Positions 25,370-38,069 of a stretch of DNA of 64,000 nucleotides are shown one piece after another. Numbering within the stretch: position 1 is the stretch's first letter; each line of letters begins with the position of its first letter. Made by a program: the position numbers and the translations under genes. The notes under the pieces were generated by a model. The model worked only from the letters and a program-made list of their open reading frames with translations. It had not been told where the DNA came from and did not search any database. Source of the stretch: Gyromitra esculenta (lineage: Eukaryota > Ascomycota > Pezizomycetes > Pezizales > Discinaceae). The stretch covers positions 1,426,001 through 1,490,000 of the forward strand of contig JBCAML010000015.1 in the NCBI GenBank assembly GCA_038503075.1, given 5' to 3'.

Positions 25370-26376
25370 ACTAAAGAGAAACCCTTTACAATACTCGTAA
25401 ACTTAGCGCATACCTCTGCAACGCCCTATCTTATAAAATATGCTAGCAAAAAGACTATGAACTGCAAAACCTTTGCCCAAGACACACGCACCCACCCCTT
25501 AATACTAAGTAGGTGAGGTCACAAGGAGCTGCTAAGCTGCTACAGCGCACTCTACAGGGTCTCAATTGGCCAATGCGCGCAAAAACAGCTCCCCAATGGC
25601 CTCCCCCAATGCCCACCATGACCACTGCTGGGCCGGGTCTAGGTATTCTTTAGAATGTTTTGCGGTTTTTTTATTTATTCTTGTTATTAGGCCGATAACT
25701 ATTATAAATTCTCTAAATAATAGTTCCTACAATAAGTTGCAGAAGTGAGCGAGGTTCATGAGCAAGCACTCGCTTTTTCCTTCGCTAAAACTACTATTAG
25801 ACATCAATATACCCCTTCTCCACATCATGACTAATTAACTAGAATATGCGAGGGACTTGCCTATGTCTCTTCCAAACATTTATCATACTCTCTGCAAAAA
25901 TATCACTCTTTGTGGTGACCGAAGGGCTAGGTTCTGTATGTTAATGACCAGGAGTAACCTCAAGAACCCAACGAATTCTTATATCTACCAAAGTATTTAT
26001 AGTCACAACCAAACAACGTAATGGACCACATTGCAGGAACTATTATGCAGAGAATTTACAATAAATATTGCTCAATAGCAAGAACAAATAAAAAAGAACC
26101 GGAAAGTATTTTAAAAATATCTGGGCCCGGCCCAGTAGTGACCATGAGAGGCTGCTGGGGGAGACTAATTGAGCGTCTGGCTGAGGCTCTGTAGTATGTA
26201 GTGGTAGCCTAATAGCTCCTTGTGACCTCGCCTACTTGGTATTGGGGGGTGAGTGCGTGTGTCTTGGGCAAAGGTTTCGCAGTTCGCGGTCTTTTTGCTG
26301 GCATATTTTATGAGACAGGGCATTGTAGAGGTATGCGCCAAGTTTGCGGGCACTGAAAAGGGTTTCTCGTCACTAA
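25370..26376. mobile_element. RIP-scarred DNA transposon relic with ~300-bp inverted arms
   Basis: The left arm (about 25370-25690) and right arm (about 26074-26376) are reverse complements of one another across a ~380-bp AT-rich spacer. Landmarks in both arms include CCTTTGCCCAAGACACACGC, the AGGTGAGGTCACAAGGAGC box (GCGAGG in the other arm) and GGGCCGGG/CGGCCCAG. Every difference I compared between the arms is a transition, many of them CpA to TpA or TpG to TpA, which is the RIP signature. The minus strand of the right arm (26165-26413) can be read as ILFSDEKPFSV, reminiscent of the first catalytic Asp region of Tc1/mariner transposases (FSDEK). No intact transposase remains. The outer limits and target duplication are uncertain. 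Confidence 0.7.
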
Positions 26377-26787
26377 AAAGTATTTGCTTAGGGTTGAGTT
26401 GCCTACCAACCACAATGCGATCGCTATGCCGTGTGTGTGCTCGCTGTTTCTACATGCTAGCTACGTTTGGGTTTCAGGGTAAATAATTTGCTTCTTCCTG
26501 ATCACCCTCTAAGTACCGGTTTCTTCTAAGCTACATAGACTATACAAATTAGGAAGTATAAGTATCAATTTCCCAAGGATTAAATCTATAGAAGGGGGTG
26601 GTATTTTTAGGCGACTGGCCTGATTGGATGATTTAATATGACAACTACTTACTTGGGGTTAAAAAAACAATCTGGAATGTAAAATAAGCTAGCCTAGTGA
26701 CAAAAAGAGAAAAAGAAAGAAACATGAAATTGAAGGTCCAAAATGGTAGCCCTTAAATTATGAAAAAAGGGATAGTACCCGGAAGTC

Positions 26788-28944
26788 TTAACCCTTAACC
26801 AAAGACTCTTGCGAAGAACTTGCACTCTCCGGATCTTCTAGCTTCCCCCCTTGTCTCTGCTGAAACCCACGACAACACAAAAACAAAATAATCGAAGTGA
26901 TCATAGTAAGGATCAGAGTCGCAAAAATATATCCCACCATCTCCTCGTCAAACTTAATTTTGTGCCAGGAACTCATGTGTAAATAACCCATGGAAAACAG
27001 GGTCTGAGCGGAGAAGAAAACGGATTAGAAAAGTTCCTGCCCCCATTTCAATTAATAATAACGGTGGGGCTTACCGCGGTAGTGGTGGTTGGCAGGAAGA
27101 AGATACTACCAATGAAAGTTAACTTCCGCATGGTTGCGGCCTCTTTAAGGCTTTTTTTCGCCAAGTTGGTCATAGTTTTAGCCTCGAGGTTTCGCTTTTC
27201 TGTCTCGGTGCTTAGTTTTGCGGCTTCCGAATGCTGCAAAGTGTACAGTTTCTTCATCTCATCGCGATGGTCTTGGAGTAACTTCTCTAGGAGCTTATTG
27301 TTTCCAAACTCGTGGATCCTATGGAACTATGATAGTACCAACCCGTTGTCAATAGATCCACACCAATTACAGTGTACAAGTGTCGGATGACTTACTAGCC
27401 CAGATATTCCTTGAATACGTCCCAGCAGCGAGGTTAAGCTTTCTATATTCAATCTATGTTGGGCCAAGTGGAAGGATAGTGGATCCAAGGAACTGTCATT
27501 TCTCGCTCGGATTTTCGGGTCCGATGTGGAATTGCTTATATCGATGCTCCAGTACGGCTCCAGCTTCTTTCGCAGGGAGGATAGAGCCTCGTAGTTAGAC
27601 TGCAGTGTAGCGAGTACAATGGAAACCTTTTCTTCAAAGCTGTGGGCATTCTGGCTGTCGACGAACGTGACCTTGAAGTCGGAATTTTCGCAACCCTGCG
27701 GTCCGACCTGGCACATGAGAGCTTTATCTCTCTGGTTACAGGTTAGCTATAATGCATACGGAATAAAGTCCACAGGAGCACCATGCCATTTTAACAAATG
27801 TTTCCTCCAGAAACGCAATATACAAGTTCCAGTTTTCTGTCGCATGCGATGCGAAAAGAATGTGCAAATGCGCTACCTTCTGCAAAGGTTCCCATTCAGG
27901 CCCTGATTGAAATAGATCATAAGTTGATTTCAACCTCCTTTTTATCTCGGCAGAAGGGTGCAATAGACACCATGTATTTTCCTGAGTCTGGAAATTGTGC
28001 TTTTGGTAGATGCCGGTTCGTCGAACGGACCAAGGATCCGATTGCCGTGCCCTACCGTGTCGTTCGACGAAGTTTAGTCCGTAGCAAAGTTCTATACGGC
28101 TCCTATTAGCTCTAGAGATCTAGTTATAAATATGATTATCTATGCCTATGAATTTGGGAGAAAAAAAGAGGAAAGACTGTAGGTGTCTCAGAACAAACGG
28201 TATAGCGGCGCTCTTGAGACATTTGTGCCGTAGTAACTTTGAAGTAGATAATGTGAGGAAGTAATTTTGCTCAGACAAGTTGCCAAGAGGAAATAGTTAA
28301 ATTTAGCACGTACCCCAATAGTTGGGACTGATATAGCCTGAATCCCGGAAGGTGGTCATGCAACTATACGAACGTCGATCTTTCTCCCCGAATTCAAAAA
28401 AGAGATCCAAGAACCCCTGGAATATCTCAAAATGGTTGAGGAGTCCTAGGGCCATCTCTTTATTGATTTGAAGGGGGCTCATGGAATTTTTCCGAGCAAT
28501 ATAGCTTGAGATAGGAATTCGTTAACTTCATATACTTTCACCAAATGAGGCCAAGACCAGCACGTGAACCTACAAAATTCGCGATGTCTGCTTTTCTCCA
28601 CTCTAACGTATATTTAATTTGATTGTTCAGCCTACCAGATGGAACGATCATTAACCATACCTTTTTTATGTATGAACTGAGCGAGTCCGTACTGTTTATA
28701 GTCTCTTGATGCCGATTTCCTAGTGTGATAATCAGAGGGAGTTGGTGTAATTGAGAAATGAGCCTGAAGCCTTACCACTGCTGTCTTTCGCTTCGAAGAC
28801 CTCCAACACTGGGGGTCCATCATTTGAAAAAAGAGTTTCCGATTCATCGATCAGCCGTTGGCTATAGGCCTCTCTATTTTGCTGAAGTAGATCGATATAT
28901 GGCGGATATCTCAGCGATTCTAGGTGACCGTCTTTAAAGCTCAT
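26788..28944 (-). CDS. CorA-like divalent-cation-transporter-family membrane protein
   Basis: Fungal CorA/ZntB-like protein with two C-terminal membrane helices; a transport role is possible but not shown for this subfamily. Read on the minus strand from ATG at 28944 (MSFKDGHLESLRYPPYIDLL). Firm exons are 28109-27796, 27731-27396, 27326-27075 and 27003-26788, and an exon containing ARKNSMSPLQINKEM ends at 28314, before a ~204-nt intron. The 5' exons between about 28900 and 28450 are not fully resolved and could hide a small frameshift. Features in order: EVFEAKDSSG near the N-terminus, FVERHGRARQSDPWSVRRTG, a coiled region rich in Leu/Lys/Glu (RRxDEMKKLYTLQHS region), TM1 LTFIGSIFFLPTTTTATLFSM, in which FSM stands where bacterial CorA has GMN, and TM2 GYIFATLILTMITSIILFL. 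The cytoplasmic tail is Ser-rich. Similar proteins are abundant and variable in filamentous ascomycetes. Confidence 0.8.
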
Positions 28945-30498
28945 GGTTCTTTGTCTAGTTTGTAGGCAAGTGTGTTAGTAGTTGTGTAGATGAATATTGC
29001 TTCAGGGCTCGTATAAGTATTAACATAAGTATTTTCAGCCTTGCTACATATTGTACGTTGCCACGTTGACGTCGACGATAACACTTAGGAATAGTGTCCA
29101 ATCAACGAGTATCGTCATAAAAGATATCTCTACGCTAGATCAACTAGAATAAACCGCCTTAGTTTCTTGGTCTACTGTTAAACCGCCTTGTCCTGAGGCT
29201 TTCTCTCGGGGCACAGCAAAATGCACGCGAAGCAGGTGATGGTGATGCACAAAGCCTTGCCGATTAGTTAGAAGCCAATTATGTCGAGCCCCTCGGCTCG
29301 AGAATTCTCTTAGATCGAAGTAACTAAATGGACTACCTACTCTACAAACGTGTACTAATGCAATGGCCAGAGAAAAAAGATGAAGTAGGCCAATTAAGGC
29401 AAAGAAGGATCCAGCAATCCGATTTGTGGTGGGCCTAAACTTACCCTCAGGTTGCTGGGTTTTATGAACAGGGTTAGGTCTGCGTCAAATGCAACCAAAT
29501 CGTTATATGTGCCCTAATGTAGTTAAAGATACTCCTGCAGGAAGGTTGGAAATGATGTGGCAATCTTGGCAAAGTTTTTCGATGTAATTTTGTAGATTTA
29601 TAAGGCTGTTTAACAAGAATAAACCTTTGATAGGCCATAAATTATCGGAACAATAAAAGATACATAATAAAAAGATGATTGCCTTTATAACCACCGCACG
29701 AGCACAAATCAAATAATCACATCTCTAAAGAGAAGCCTCTGGATAAATCGACTTCAATTCGTTCTTCGAGGTCTTAGCAATTCACCCGGAGTAGATATAT
29801 TGGTGCATGGAAGCAAAATACCTTGGTAATTTCTCTGGGAGCTGTGATCCTGAATCTCCCGCATTGGTCCTGCAAATATGTTAGCCTTTTAAAGAAACAG
29901 CTCTGCCCAAAAAACAACGCTCCGTTGCGATTTTGGTGCAAGCGCTCTTCGATTATAGGCATCTTGCTGGAATATTCTGCTTTAGACTTACTAGGATTGA
30001 GTAGTTGCCTCTGCCGAATAAATCGTCTAAAAGCTTGTCAAGCTCAACTACATCGATGTACGTATTTTCGATCACCTGGGTAAGCATCGTGTGGCTGTTT
30101 GGATATGTAGAGGTTGAAAATTTGGGGGTTGGTGCCTCTTAAGCTTGTTGTGATCTAGCTTAAACTCTTGGTCAAGACAACACTAACTTGGGCTACTCTT
30201 GGGTTTTTGAACTCTTAAAAACATCATGAAACACTTCCCTGCGCATCATGATGAGAGGCTGTAGTGAAACCCCACCGATTACTGCGCGTTAAGCAGTTCG
30301 CATGGTTACCTTAACCTGCTGCATAATATTAGAATATCGGCTACTGAAACAGATTCCCCTCTCAAAAGCGGGGTATCTTCAACGATGCATAATCCAGCTG
30401 CGGGTTGGTTCGCAAACTGTAACTCCAGCCGGATTCGCATATATTATGCTTATGAGTTGGTATTCGGGCTGCTTCTGCATTCAGCCAACAGAGTATAA

Positions 30499-30871
30499 GT
30501 ACCGTATTATCTCGCCTATAGTGAACACGACCGACCGAGGGTTGTTGGCAACTGGTCAGTTTTTGATAGGCCAAATCAACATTACCAGGCTGGCTTTTAA
30601 CTTCAAGCAATGCTGTTCAACAATATTGGCTGAAGCACTGACTTCAAGTCTTCAAGTCCTTTACCAAATCTTCACCAAACCTTTCTCCTGTTTGTATATT
30701 ACAACAGACAAAGCATCTATAAATTTTTGCGAATTCAGGGGCATTGATCTTCATCCTGTTGTTGTTGAATTGATAGATCCAAACCCTAACCCTGAAAATT
30801 ATATCGAATATTGATTTGGCCTGAGCTACCCCCGGTCAGTCGTGTTCACTATAGGCGAGATAATATGGTAC
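30499..30871. mobile_element. MITE-like element with ~45-bp terminal inverted repeats
   Basis: The left end (30499-30541) and right end (30825-30871) are reverse complements: GTACCGTATTATCTCGCC at the left pairs with its complement at the right, and the pairing continues through TATAGTGAACACGAC. Differences are single transitions plus minor internal drift. The ~370-bp length and absence of coding capacity fit a non-autonomous DNA element. I see no clear target duplication. Confidence 0.65.
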
Positions 30872-32048
30872 GGACCTACAAAATACGGGAATTTCTAAAG
30901 CCAAAAGCAGTTCACAGTCGAGTGCTCTCACGAACAATAGAATACAATTTCGAGAAGGTCTCAATCAGACACGGAAAGCAAGTACAGGATGAGATCGAAG
31001 GGGGACAATCATCTGAATACGCGTACGGCCGTGTTCACACGTGAGCCTAGCCTTGTAATAGCTGATGTAATAAAATCGCTTATTATACTCGCAGCAGACA
31101 TAAAGAACCCAAAAATGCAAATGGGAGTCAACCAACCAAGTTGTGTGTGTGCTGGATTGGAGTGAACCAAAAACCATTGCCAGCAAAAATCATTTTCGGG
31201 TTCTTTATGCCTGTTGCGAGTACTAAATGTTTTCTTTTTTCCTTATAATACAGTCGTACCATATTATCTAGGTAAATTCGACCAGCAACAGGGAGAAATA
31301 CACATAATGCGCATTAACCATCACAAAAAATGAAAAATACAACTGAATTAGTGCAAGTGCATACCTTTTCTATCCTAGCACCCCGAAATTCCATGGCTCC
31401 AACTGTTCCAACGTCTGCTAATACGCATTCCACCTTGTTGCAGTAGATCGAATTTACCTTGGGTAGATAATACGGTAGGACGACTGAGCTTCTAGAAAAA
31501 TACCCAATGCAAACCTGAAACAACACTTTTGTCGATAAGAGATCGTGGCTTCATCGATTGGTGGTAACACTAAATTTTTCCGATCGGCAACGTCATGGCC
31601 AGTAAAGCCTATACAGCTGTGCAGCCCCAATGCAACTTTTATTTTTTTCAAAAGCTACTGACGATCATCGATGTCTGGAGGTTGCAACTATTACTCTACA
31701 CATTGATGGCGTATCGACAACGAAGGCAGGGCTCTCAGCTCTTCACCACAACCGCCTGCGTTTCAGTTGCAATTTCCAGTATCGTCAGATTTTGACTCGA
31801 GGATTACACTGTATATAGAATCGGGGCTTCCTAGATGGAATCTGTCGAATGTTCTTGCTCTTAATTCACGAAGTATTATTCGATAATCACCCTATCGCTA
31901 TGCTGTGAATAATGAATGTACTCGTATACCTACGCTAAGCGAGAGAAGAGAAGAGAGAAAAACTACCTAAGCATAGGTATCAAATCCCTATATATATACG
32001 AGAAAGCTGTAAGAACCAGGTTATAGAGGTTCTTTGAGTACTGAACCC

Positions 32049-32130
32049 TTATCTCGAACTAATCCTAATTAGGCTTAGCTTGTTTATGTAATTTACTTCA
32101 GTAAGCTGTTTGGAGTTTGGTTCGAGACAA
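32049..32130. mobile_element. 82-bp mini-element, copy 1
   Basis: The core AATTAGGCTTAGCTTGTTTA also occurs at 56620-56708. Ends are inverted (TTATCTCGAAC / GTTCGAGACAA). It is flanked by GAACCCT on both sides, a possible target-site duplication, though the right-hand copy is a few bases away from the terminal repeat. Confidence 0.6.
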
Positions 32131-33055
32131 CGCGAACCCTAGGAATTCGAAGCCTATAGATGCATGTATATACCGTACATTCAACAGGCCACATATTAGG
32201 CGACAGGTAGAAAGTGATAATTGCAATAGTACATGATCCAAGACATACATAATTTATACTACCCAGTACTATAACACTATGAACCCTAGGGCAAAGGGTT
32301 GTGCGCATGACTGTGCACGTTTTGGCCGAGCGGAACCTAAAAGTACTAGTATATCCAACGGGCCATGCTATTTACTTATCGACTCGCTAGGCACATTCAG
32401 CCCAAAACGAATGGTGCTCTTATGACCATTAGATATAGCTTTCTAATATGTATTGACTCTGGCGCTTGGAGTCGCAGTCTTGTGTGAAGGTCAGAGGGTG
32501 GCTCTCGACGGGCTCGGCGGAAGTACAGGAATAGGGAAAGTACGGGTACCTTGTAGGCACGAAGAAGTAGCACATAGAGGGGGGAGGCAAAGCCTTTGCC
32601 AAGCAAGTAGATAATCGATTGATTTGAATTATCTACGTGTCTACTATTAAAACAAACCATCTTGTATCGAGGGAATAAGCCGGTAATTATTCACTTCATG
32701 CAACAATAGTATCTAGATGGGCAGAAGGCTATTTGGAGTGAGCAAGGATAAAGTATGCATTTCTCTCTCTATCCAGACACAACCAATTTTTTAACGCTTG
32801 GAATACTTGCTCAGCGAATAGTAGGACTTTGATATTGCTGGCTAACAAGACAGAGAGAATACAAAAAAAAGCGGTATAGCAATTTAAGATTTCACAGATC
32901 AGTATTGGACGGGCAAGATGTGGCTATCAATCTGCGATCTTGTTGGGTTGACTTTGAGTAGACTAGGCTAAAAAAATCGGGTGGTCTAGTCCTTGCTGCA
33001 ACACTTAGTTTTGAGTAATAGAACACGAGAGTGGTCTTCCTTACAACTCTTATAG

Positions 33056-33446
33056 TAGGGATCGGTAAAAATACATATTTTATAATAAAGTACCGTATTT
33101 TACAAGTATTTTACTGTATCAATAATACGATACATACCCGCACAGACCACTCCCAAGCCGGGGCTGCCTAACTAGGCCCTTTTTTCCCCGTTGAGGCCTA
33201 GAACCCCAAAAACTGGCAGTTAGCCATACCTTAACCTATGTCAGTACTGGTATGTATTTTATCCACCGTATTTTATCTTGTAATACTGGAGGTAGGGGTG
33301 TAGAGATGGAACTCCAAGGTTTTCCGTTCTGTGAGGTCATCATAGAAATAATGTAAGACCTATACCATCTTCATACCCCTACCCCTAGTACATAGAATAT
33401 ATACAGTACATTACGATACGGTATTATTACAAGTCCGGTCCCTATC
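33056..33446. mobile_element. AT-rich inverted-repeat element
   Basis: It begins TAGGGATCGG and ends CCGGTCCCTATC, giving inverted ends. The interior has repeated GTACCGTATTTTA/GTAATACTGG motifs. The right-hand ~45 bp recur in reverse at 43839-43884 (GTAATAATACCGTATCGTAA), so the family has at least two copies in this window. No coding sequence. Confidence 0.5.
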
Positions 33447-33837
33447 TTATAGGGCAGAGGATATTAAACATTTACTCATAAACCAATGATCCCCGTCAAG
33501 ACCTACACACCGCCTGTATCACATACTCGAATTAAAAGATTCCCAAGAGCATCCCAAGTCAAGACATAGATCGATGCTATCTCGCGAAACCCCTTTGAAA
33601 ACTGTTCAAAATCGGCCCCACGAGGGCCACCGACCTCACTCCTTCCATAAAGTTGCTCTCCTCCCTTTGTCAATTATTAACCTGCCGCAGACTCGGGTTG
33701 CTCAACAGGCTTCATCCAACCATCGCGAGTCAGGAATTGAGGTTCGCTGTTGACGGCGCAAAGGACGAATCTACCGAGGGTCTAAGTAACTTTTTCGAGA
33801 GTGTCGAATGCTTTGTTGCGACCTTTCATACTAGCGA

Positions 33838-35418
33838 TCAACTCGGGCACAGTCTGCCCGACAATTCCGCAGCTATACTAAACACCATTCCAACAAAAGG
33901 AATCGAAAGTAGGATAGCCGCCTCAGCGTTTAACGAAGATTCGAGTTCCTTAGAGGAGACAGGCACCCCGAAACCGCGGCGGAAGATGTTTATAATCAAT
34001 CCAGCTCTGAAAAAGGCTTTGAGCAAACGCTGATATTTGTTCACCACCTCTCTCGGTCTGTCAGTTTTAATATCAGTCCAACTCTTCGCATACAGTTCAG
34101 TGACCTCTTGCAAGCACTCTCCCCAAGTGGGTCATCAGACCCGAAAATACCATGCGTTGCGTGCCAGAACCAGAAATGCCAAAGAATTGACATTGTTCTG
34201 CGCCACCAAGCCCGAGATCCGGGGCATCCTGAAGGAGGCATCCAGCCTTTCCCTTGGAGGCACAGCTCTCGTTTATCGTGCAACTGTCTTTGCAGCCTGG
34301 TAGCAAGTGCGTCTTGGCCAAACACTCGTCGAATCCACCAGTGCCAACTATAATCTTCCGGCTGTTGTTGAGCTTATAAGAGTAGCCCTTCGGTAGACAT
34401 GGATCACGCACTAGGTTTTCCTCCTTACCACGCAGTGTCTTCTCATAGCTTCTATATGCAGTGTTTGCCCTAAGTCCGAGCTACGTCTTCGAAAAAACAT
34501 CATAGACCTTTTTCCCCACTTTCACTCGCGTCAATATCCCGTGATAATTAGTACAGTTGTTACTGCTGAGGCAAAAGGCAATCTGAGCACTCTCCGTCCA
34601 TTTCCATGAAGCCGTGCAAGACTTGTTCTGTCTAGAAGCGATGTTCTATCTGGTTTACTGTAATCCATCCGTAGAGCCCTTCGTAATCTCCGGAAATCGT
34701 GTTGTACACGGGATCCTTGAACCCTTTTCCACTGATGTGATCGGTTATCGCTTTCCGAGGGATCATGTGCCCCTCATAGTTGGTCTGCTTGAGACGCCGC
34801 ATACCCGCCGTGGCCAGGAGGAAAAATGGGTCCGAGCTGCGTTCTATTCTTCCCAGGAATTTGTCCGCGTAGTTAAATAGAGGCGCGAGGTATTCACGGA
34901 CACCATCTGCAACTTCTTTGGAGATTCTTTTGACGGTCGGGCCGTCCTTCTTTCCGGTGCTGAGCTTGTCAATTACGCCAACGATCGTACCTGCTGTTTC
35001 CTCGTCGATCCCAAGGTCGTTATCGCCGTTAATATCGACGTAAGGTCTGGTGGGAACCTTGGGGGCAAGCTCATAGATGCCTTTTACTTGAAGTTGGAAT
35101 CCCGTTAGAACTTGAAAATTCTCTTGTTCCACTACATTGGACTGTGCTGAGATGGGTACAAACTCTCTCCGGATCCCACCTTCATCTTTTTACCACTTTC
35201 TTCATCGTCCCTCCAGCCTTGGGCGGAACAATTTTCTCCGGGAGCGCCGGGGAATTGGGGTTGTCGTCACTCCTAACTTCCCACTGGTAGACATAGACAC
35301 GAGTTCCACTCGATCTAGCATCCATGATTACACCATCTTTTACGATGAGATTAGTTGTTATCTACCCTAGAAGAGGGGGTAACTCACATCTTGTGATGGT
35401 TTCAGCTTCTGTCGCCAT
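33838..35418 (-). pseudogene. GDA1/CD39-family nucleoside phosphatase (apyrase), decayed
   Basis: In intact form this family hydrolyses NTP/NDP in the Golgi lumen or at the cell surface. Minus-strand reading from ATG at 35418, with a first intron, gives RYGVIMDARSSGTRVYVY, where apyrase region 1 should read DAGSSGT (Gly to Arg). A frameshift in an A-run near 35187-35191 brings a TGA at 35182-35184. The next frame has PFFLLATAGMRRL and SGDYEGLYGWITVN (apyrase region 4). After another shift SAQIAF is seen (region 5 normally has GGAS before it). A TAG at 34481-34483 replaces the Trp of the conserved TWLGY-type motif. RDPCLPKGY and GTGGFDECL follow, and a C-terminal piece (SWTDIKTDRP, FRRGFGVP) ends near 33838. 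The Gly-to-Arg and Trp-to-stop changes are G-to-A transitions, consistent with RIP or ordinary decay. Confidence 0.85.
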
Positions 35419-37701
35419 CTTGACTTGTCCGCGCAGTGGCTATTTCTGGGAAAGGGTGAAGAAAAATAATATCTAACTGGCAAGCGTAAAGATAGGGTCG
35501 GAGCTCACGAAGAAGATACAAGAGAGAGCTTCCCGTGTCTACATGTATTTAGATTGAGTCTACTAGTATAATTGAATAAAAGTGGAGGAGAAACCCCACT
35601 CCAACTTTCAGCTCCAGCTCACTTTCAGCTCATTTGTAGACTAAGCAGTATCTCAATTTATTCAGCTTCTATCCAAGAGCCAGCCACAGCTGGAAGTTCG
35701 CGGATGCCGGCAGTAGCCAACCTTTTACCACCATCTGGTGATAGGTCACTGTACGCTATCTAGATAATCACATGTACCATATGGGCACCCCTGCAGTACC
35801 AGGCCCATCCTACTGGCTCGCTACGTTACTCGAAATTTAAGTATTCGGATGCCAAGATACCAAGCTTGAATTTCTCTCGAGTAGACAAAGCGGCTCTGAC
35901 TTTGGCTGGGTTAGGTTTTGTTGCTCGAGTAGCCAGCGATCGCCAGATTAGAGAAGGTATACCGTAAAAACTTGGTCATAACGAATTGGCCTGGACTGGG
36001 ACAACACGATAGAACGAGTAGCATAATTGGTGCGACTGCTTGAGGCTCAGCGCTGGCCAGTAAATAAATAGGTATGTTCAACCCAAACCCTGGGTTCTAC
36101 CATTAAGGCTGGAGGTATTTCCTTTTGGCGATTGGAACATAATGCAGTTTGGGACTCGGAGATCCCGCTAATCTATTTTTGGGAAAGGTGGGACTCGCCT
36201 TAATAGGCTAAAATGTTTAAACCTAAACCAAACGTCTCGGTGTCATTACGTCGCTTTGGGGCTAGCGCATGATCCTCATCTAGGATTATGTTTCCCTCAA
36301 GATTATCATTTCCAAAGGAGAAACGCTTTACAGCACCAGGTGCAAGCCACAACTAGAAACACGGAAACCTCTGCCTAAACCCGCCCCCCCCACAGTTTAC
36401 TGCTGTGTGCTTCTACATTCTTAGGTCTCGGGTCTTAGGACAAGATAGGTAGTATAAAGTAGTAAATAGTAAATAAATAATTTGGCGATAGGAACCCCTT
36501 TGACGAGGATGTATTGCACTGCTGATCATGAAGTCTAGTTTTTTATTAAGAAGATTTAGTATCACTTCATTACATTGCGGTACTTCAAAAACCACAGGGA
36601 CTTGCTGGACGCAACTGTCATACATACCGTCTATTTCCACCAGGAGAGACCGGTTCTTTCAGATGGTTACAGAGGCGATTTCACTACCGTATGCACTCGT
36701 AAAATACAGCCCAGTTTCGCCCTAAGCTAAACTTGATGTAGTATCGAGCTTGGCGAAAAAGAATCTAAGCTACAGAGTCTAGAAGCTTGTTCCCTGCGTA
36801 AGCCACGGGGTAGAGCTGGGTCGTACTTCGCGAGCACATATAGCGAAATTCTCCTTTTTATTAACAAGAAATTCTGTATCTTATTGAATTGAGAAAGTTT
36901 TATTGCTAAGGATGCTCCAATCTCTAGAAATCCCTCTCCCCCTCCTCTCTTTATACAAGTCCCTTATTACGTCACCCTTTCATTCCTAAACCTTAGCTCC
37001 ACCCAGTAGAGACCCCTAAGCCCTAGGCCCTAGAACATCTGGCAAGACCTGGTGCCAGATTTCGCGAATTCAGCACAGATCCAACCGGGGTTTCTTAGCG
37101 TTCTTTGTATAGGTTATTGCCTCAGTTGACTGATCGGACCGTTCTTGGTCGGCTGGTCTCATCTCCGGAAATAACTTATGGCCTGGGGCTCTTTGATGGT
37201 GGGTGAGCACCCATGGACCATTGGTGAAGGGCTCTATCAATAGCAATTTAATTGGTGCAGAGCAGCTTCAGGTTGGTTAAAAAAACCAGGGTTAGCTCAA
37301 AAGCGCAAAGTCTATATTGGCGGACGGGCCAGAGCGGTTCTAAGCGAAAAACATGATGACGCGCATCCGTCCCTGAACCAGAGCGCGGGGATCCAACGGC
37401 TGAAACGTGGAATCCCCAAAACGGATGTATCCCTACATCTAATGGGCCCGAGTCTGTCAAGTGATCAGTTAGTGGCAGAATAACCGGTGCCAAGACAGAC
37501 TCGAGTGTCGGCAACGTGGGCAATTGGGTCACGGAAGAAATTTGGGTATCCCTGCGGCGGGTGGGAAACCTACGATTCTTGGCTTCAAGTTCTTCTGGCC
37601 AATCGTTCCTGCTCAAGGATATCCCTTGTTTTTCTGAGTACTCGTGTTCTCATGGCGTTATTAAAACGGGCTACCTCCATATCCCATAGAGTATAAAATA
37701 G

Positions 37702-37876
37702 GTACTCGGGTCAGGGGCGAAGTATTGGGACACCCTGGAAAGGGAGAACAACGCCGTGACGTAGCGAAATATTACGAAATGCAGTAGGGCACGGTGAAAA
37801 CAACAGAGTGATACTGTGACCGCTCAGATCCGTGACACCCTAGTAAGTCCCAATACTTCACCCCTGACCCGAGTAC
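37702..37876. mobile_element. 175-bp MITE-like element inside a larger palindrome
   Basis: Terminal inverted repeats of about 30 bp: GTACTCGGGTCAGGGGCGAA at the left matches the complement of the right end with one C/T difference. Outside it, 37646-37673 (GCGTTATTAAAACGGGCTA) and 37907-37933 form a second, outer inverted repeat, so either one element is nested in another or the whole 290 bp is one foldback element. Confidence 0.7.
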
Positions 37877-38069
37877 GTTCAGGGTAGTTTGTATGATATG
37901 CGGACCTAGCCCGTTTTAAAAACGTCGTGAGAATTACAGATATTCCCAAACAGAACGTTGCCACTCACGCTTCACAGCCCTTTTCTTGCATCCTGGGCAC
38001 TAGGCCAAAGATTACGGTCGCTCTCGGTCGCTCGACGAAACTGGCTAGTCGACGGACAGGAGTTTGGAT

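Larger units (their letters stand above)
28945..33837. other. AT-rich intergenic region with repeat relics
   Basis: 4.9 kb without a supported gene. Minus-strand fragments at 29774-30080 (reads ...VVELDKLLDDLFGRGNYS... then LQDQCGRFRITAPREITK) and at 31314-31651 look like exon-sized protein remnants with a normal amino-acid mix, but I cannot name the family and stops break them. Three inverted-repeat elements lie here and are listed separately. The 170-codon plus-strand frame at 30302-30814 runs through one of these repeats and is probably not a gene. Confidence 0.45.

Noticed and set aside
30302..30814. 170-codon plus-strand frame
   Set aside because: It crosses an inverted-repeat element and has no family features or conserved context.
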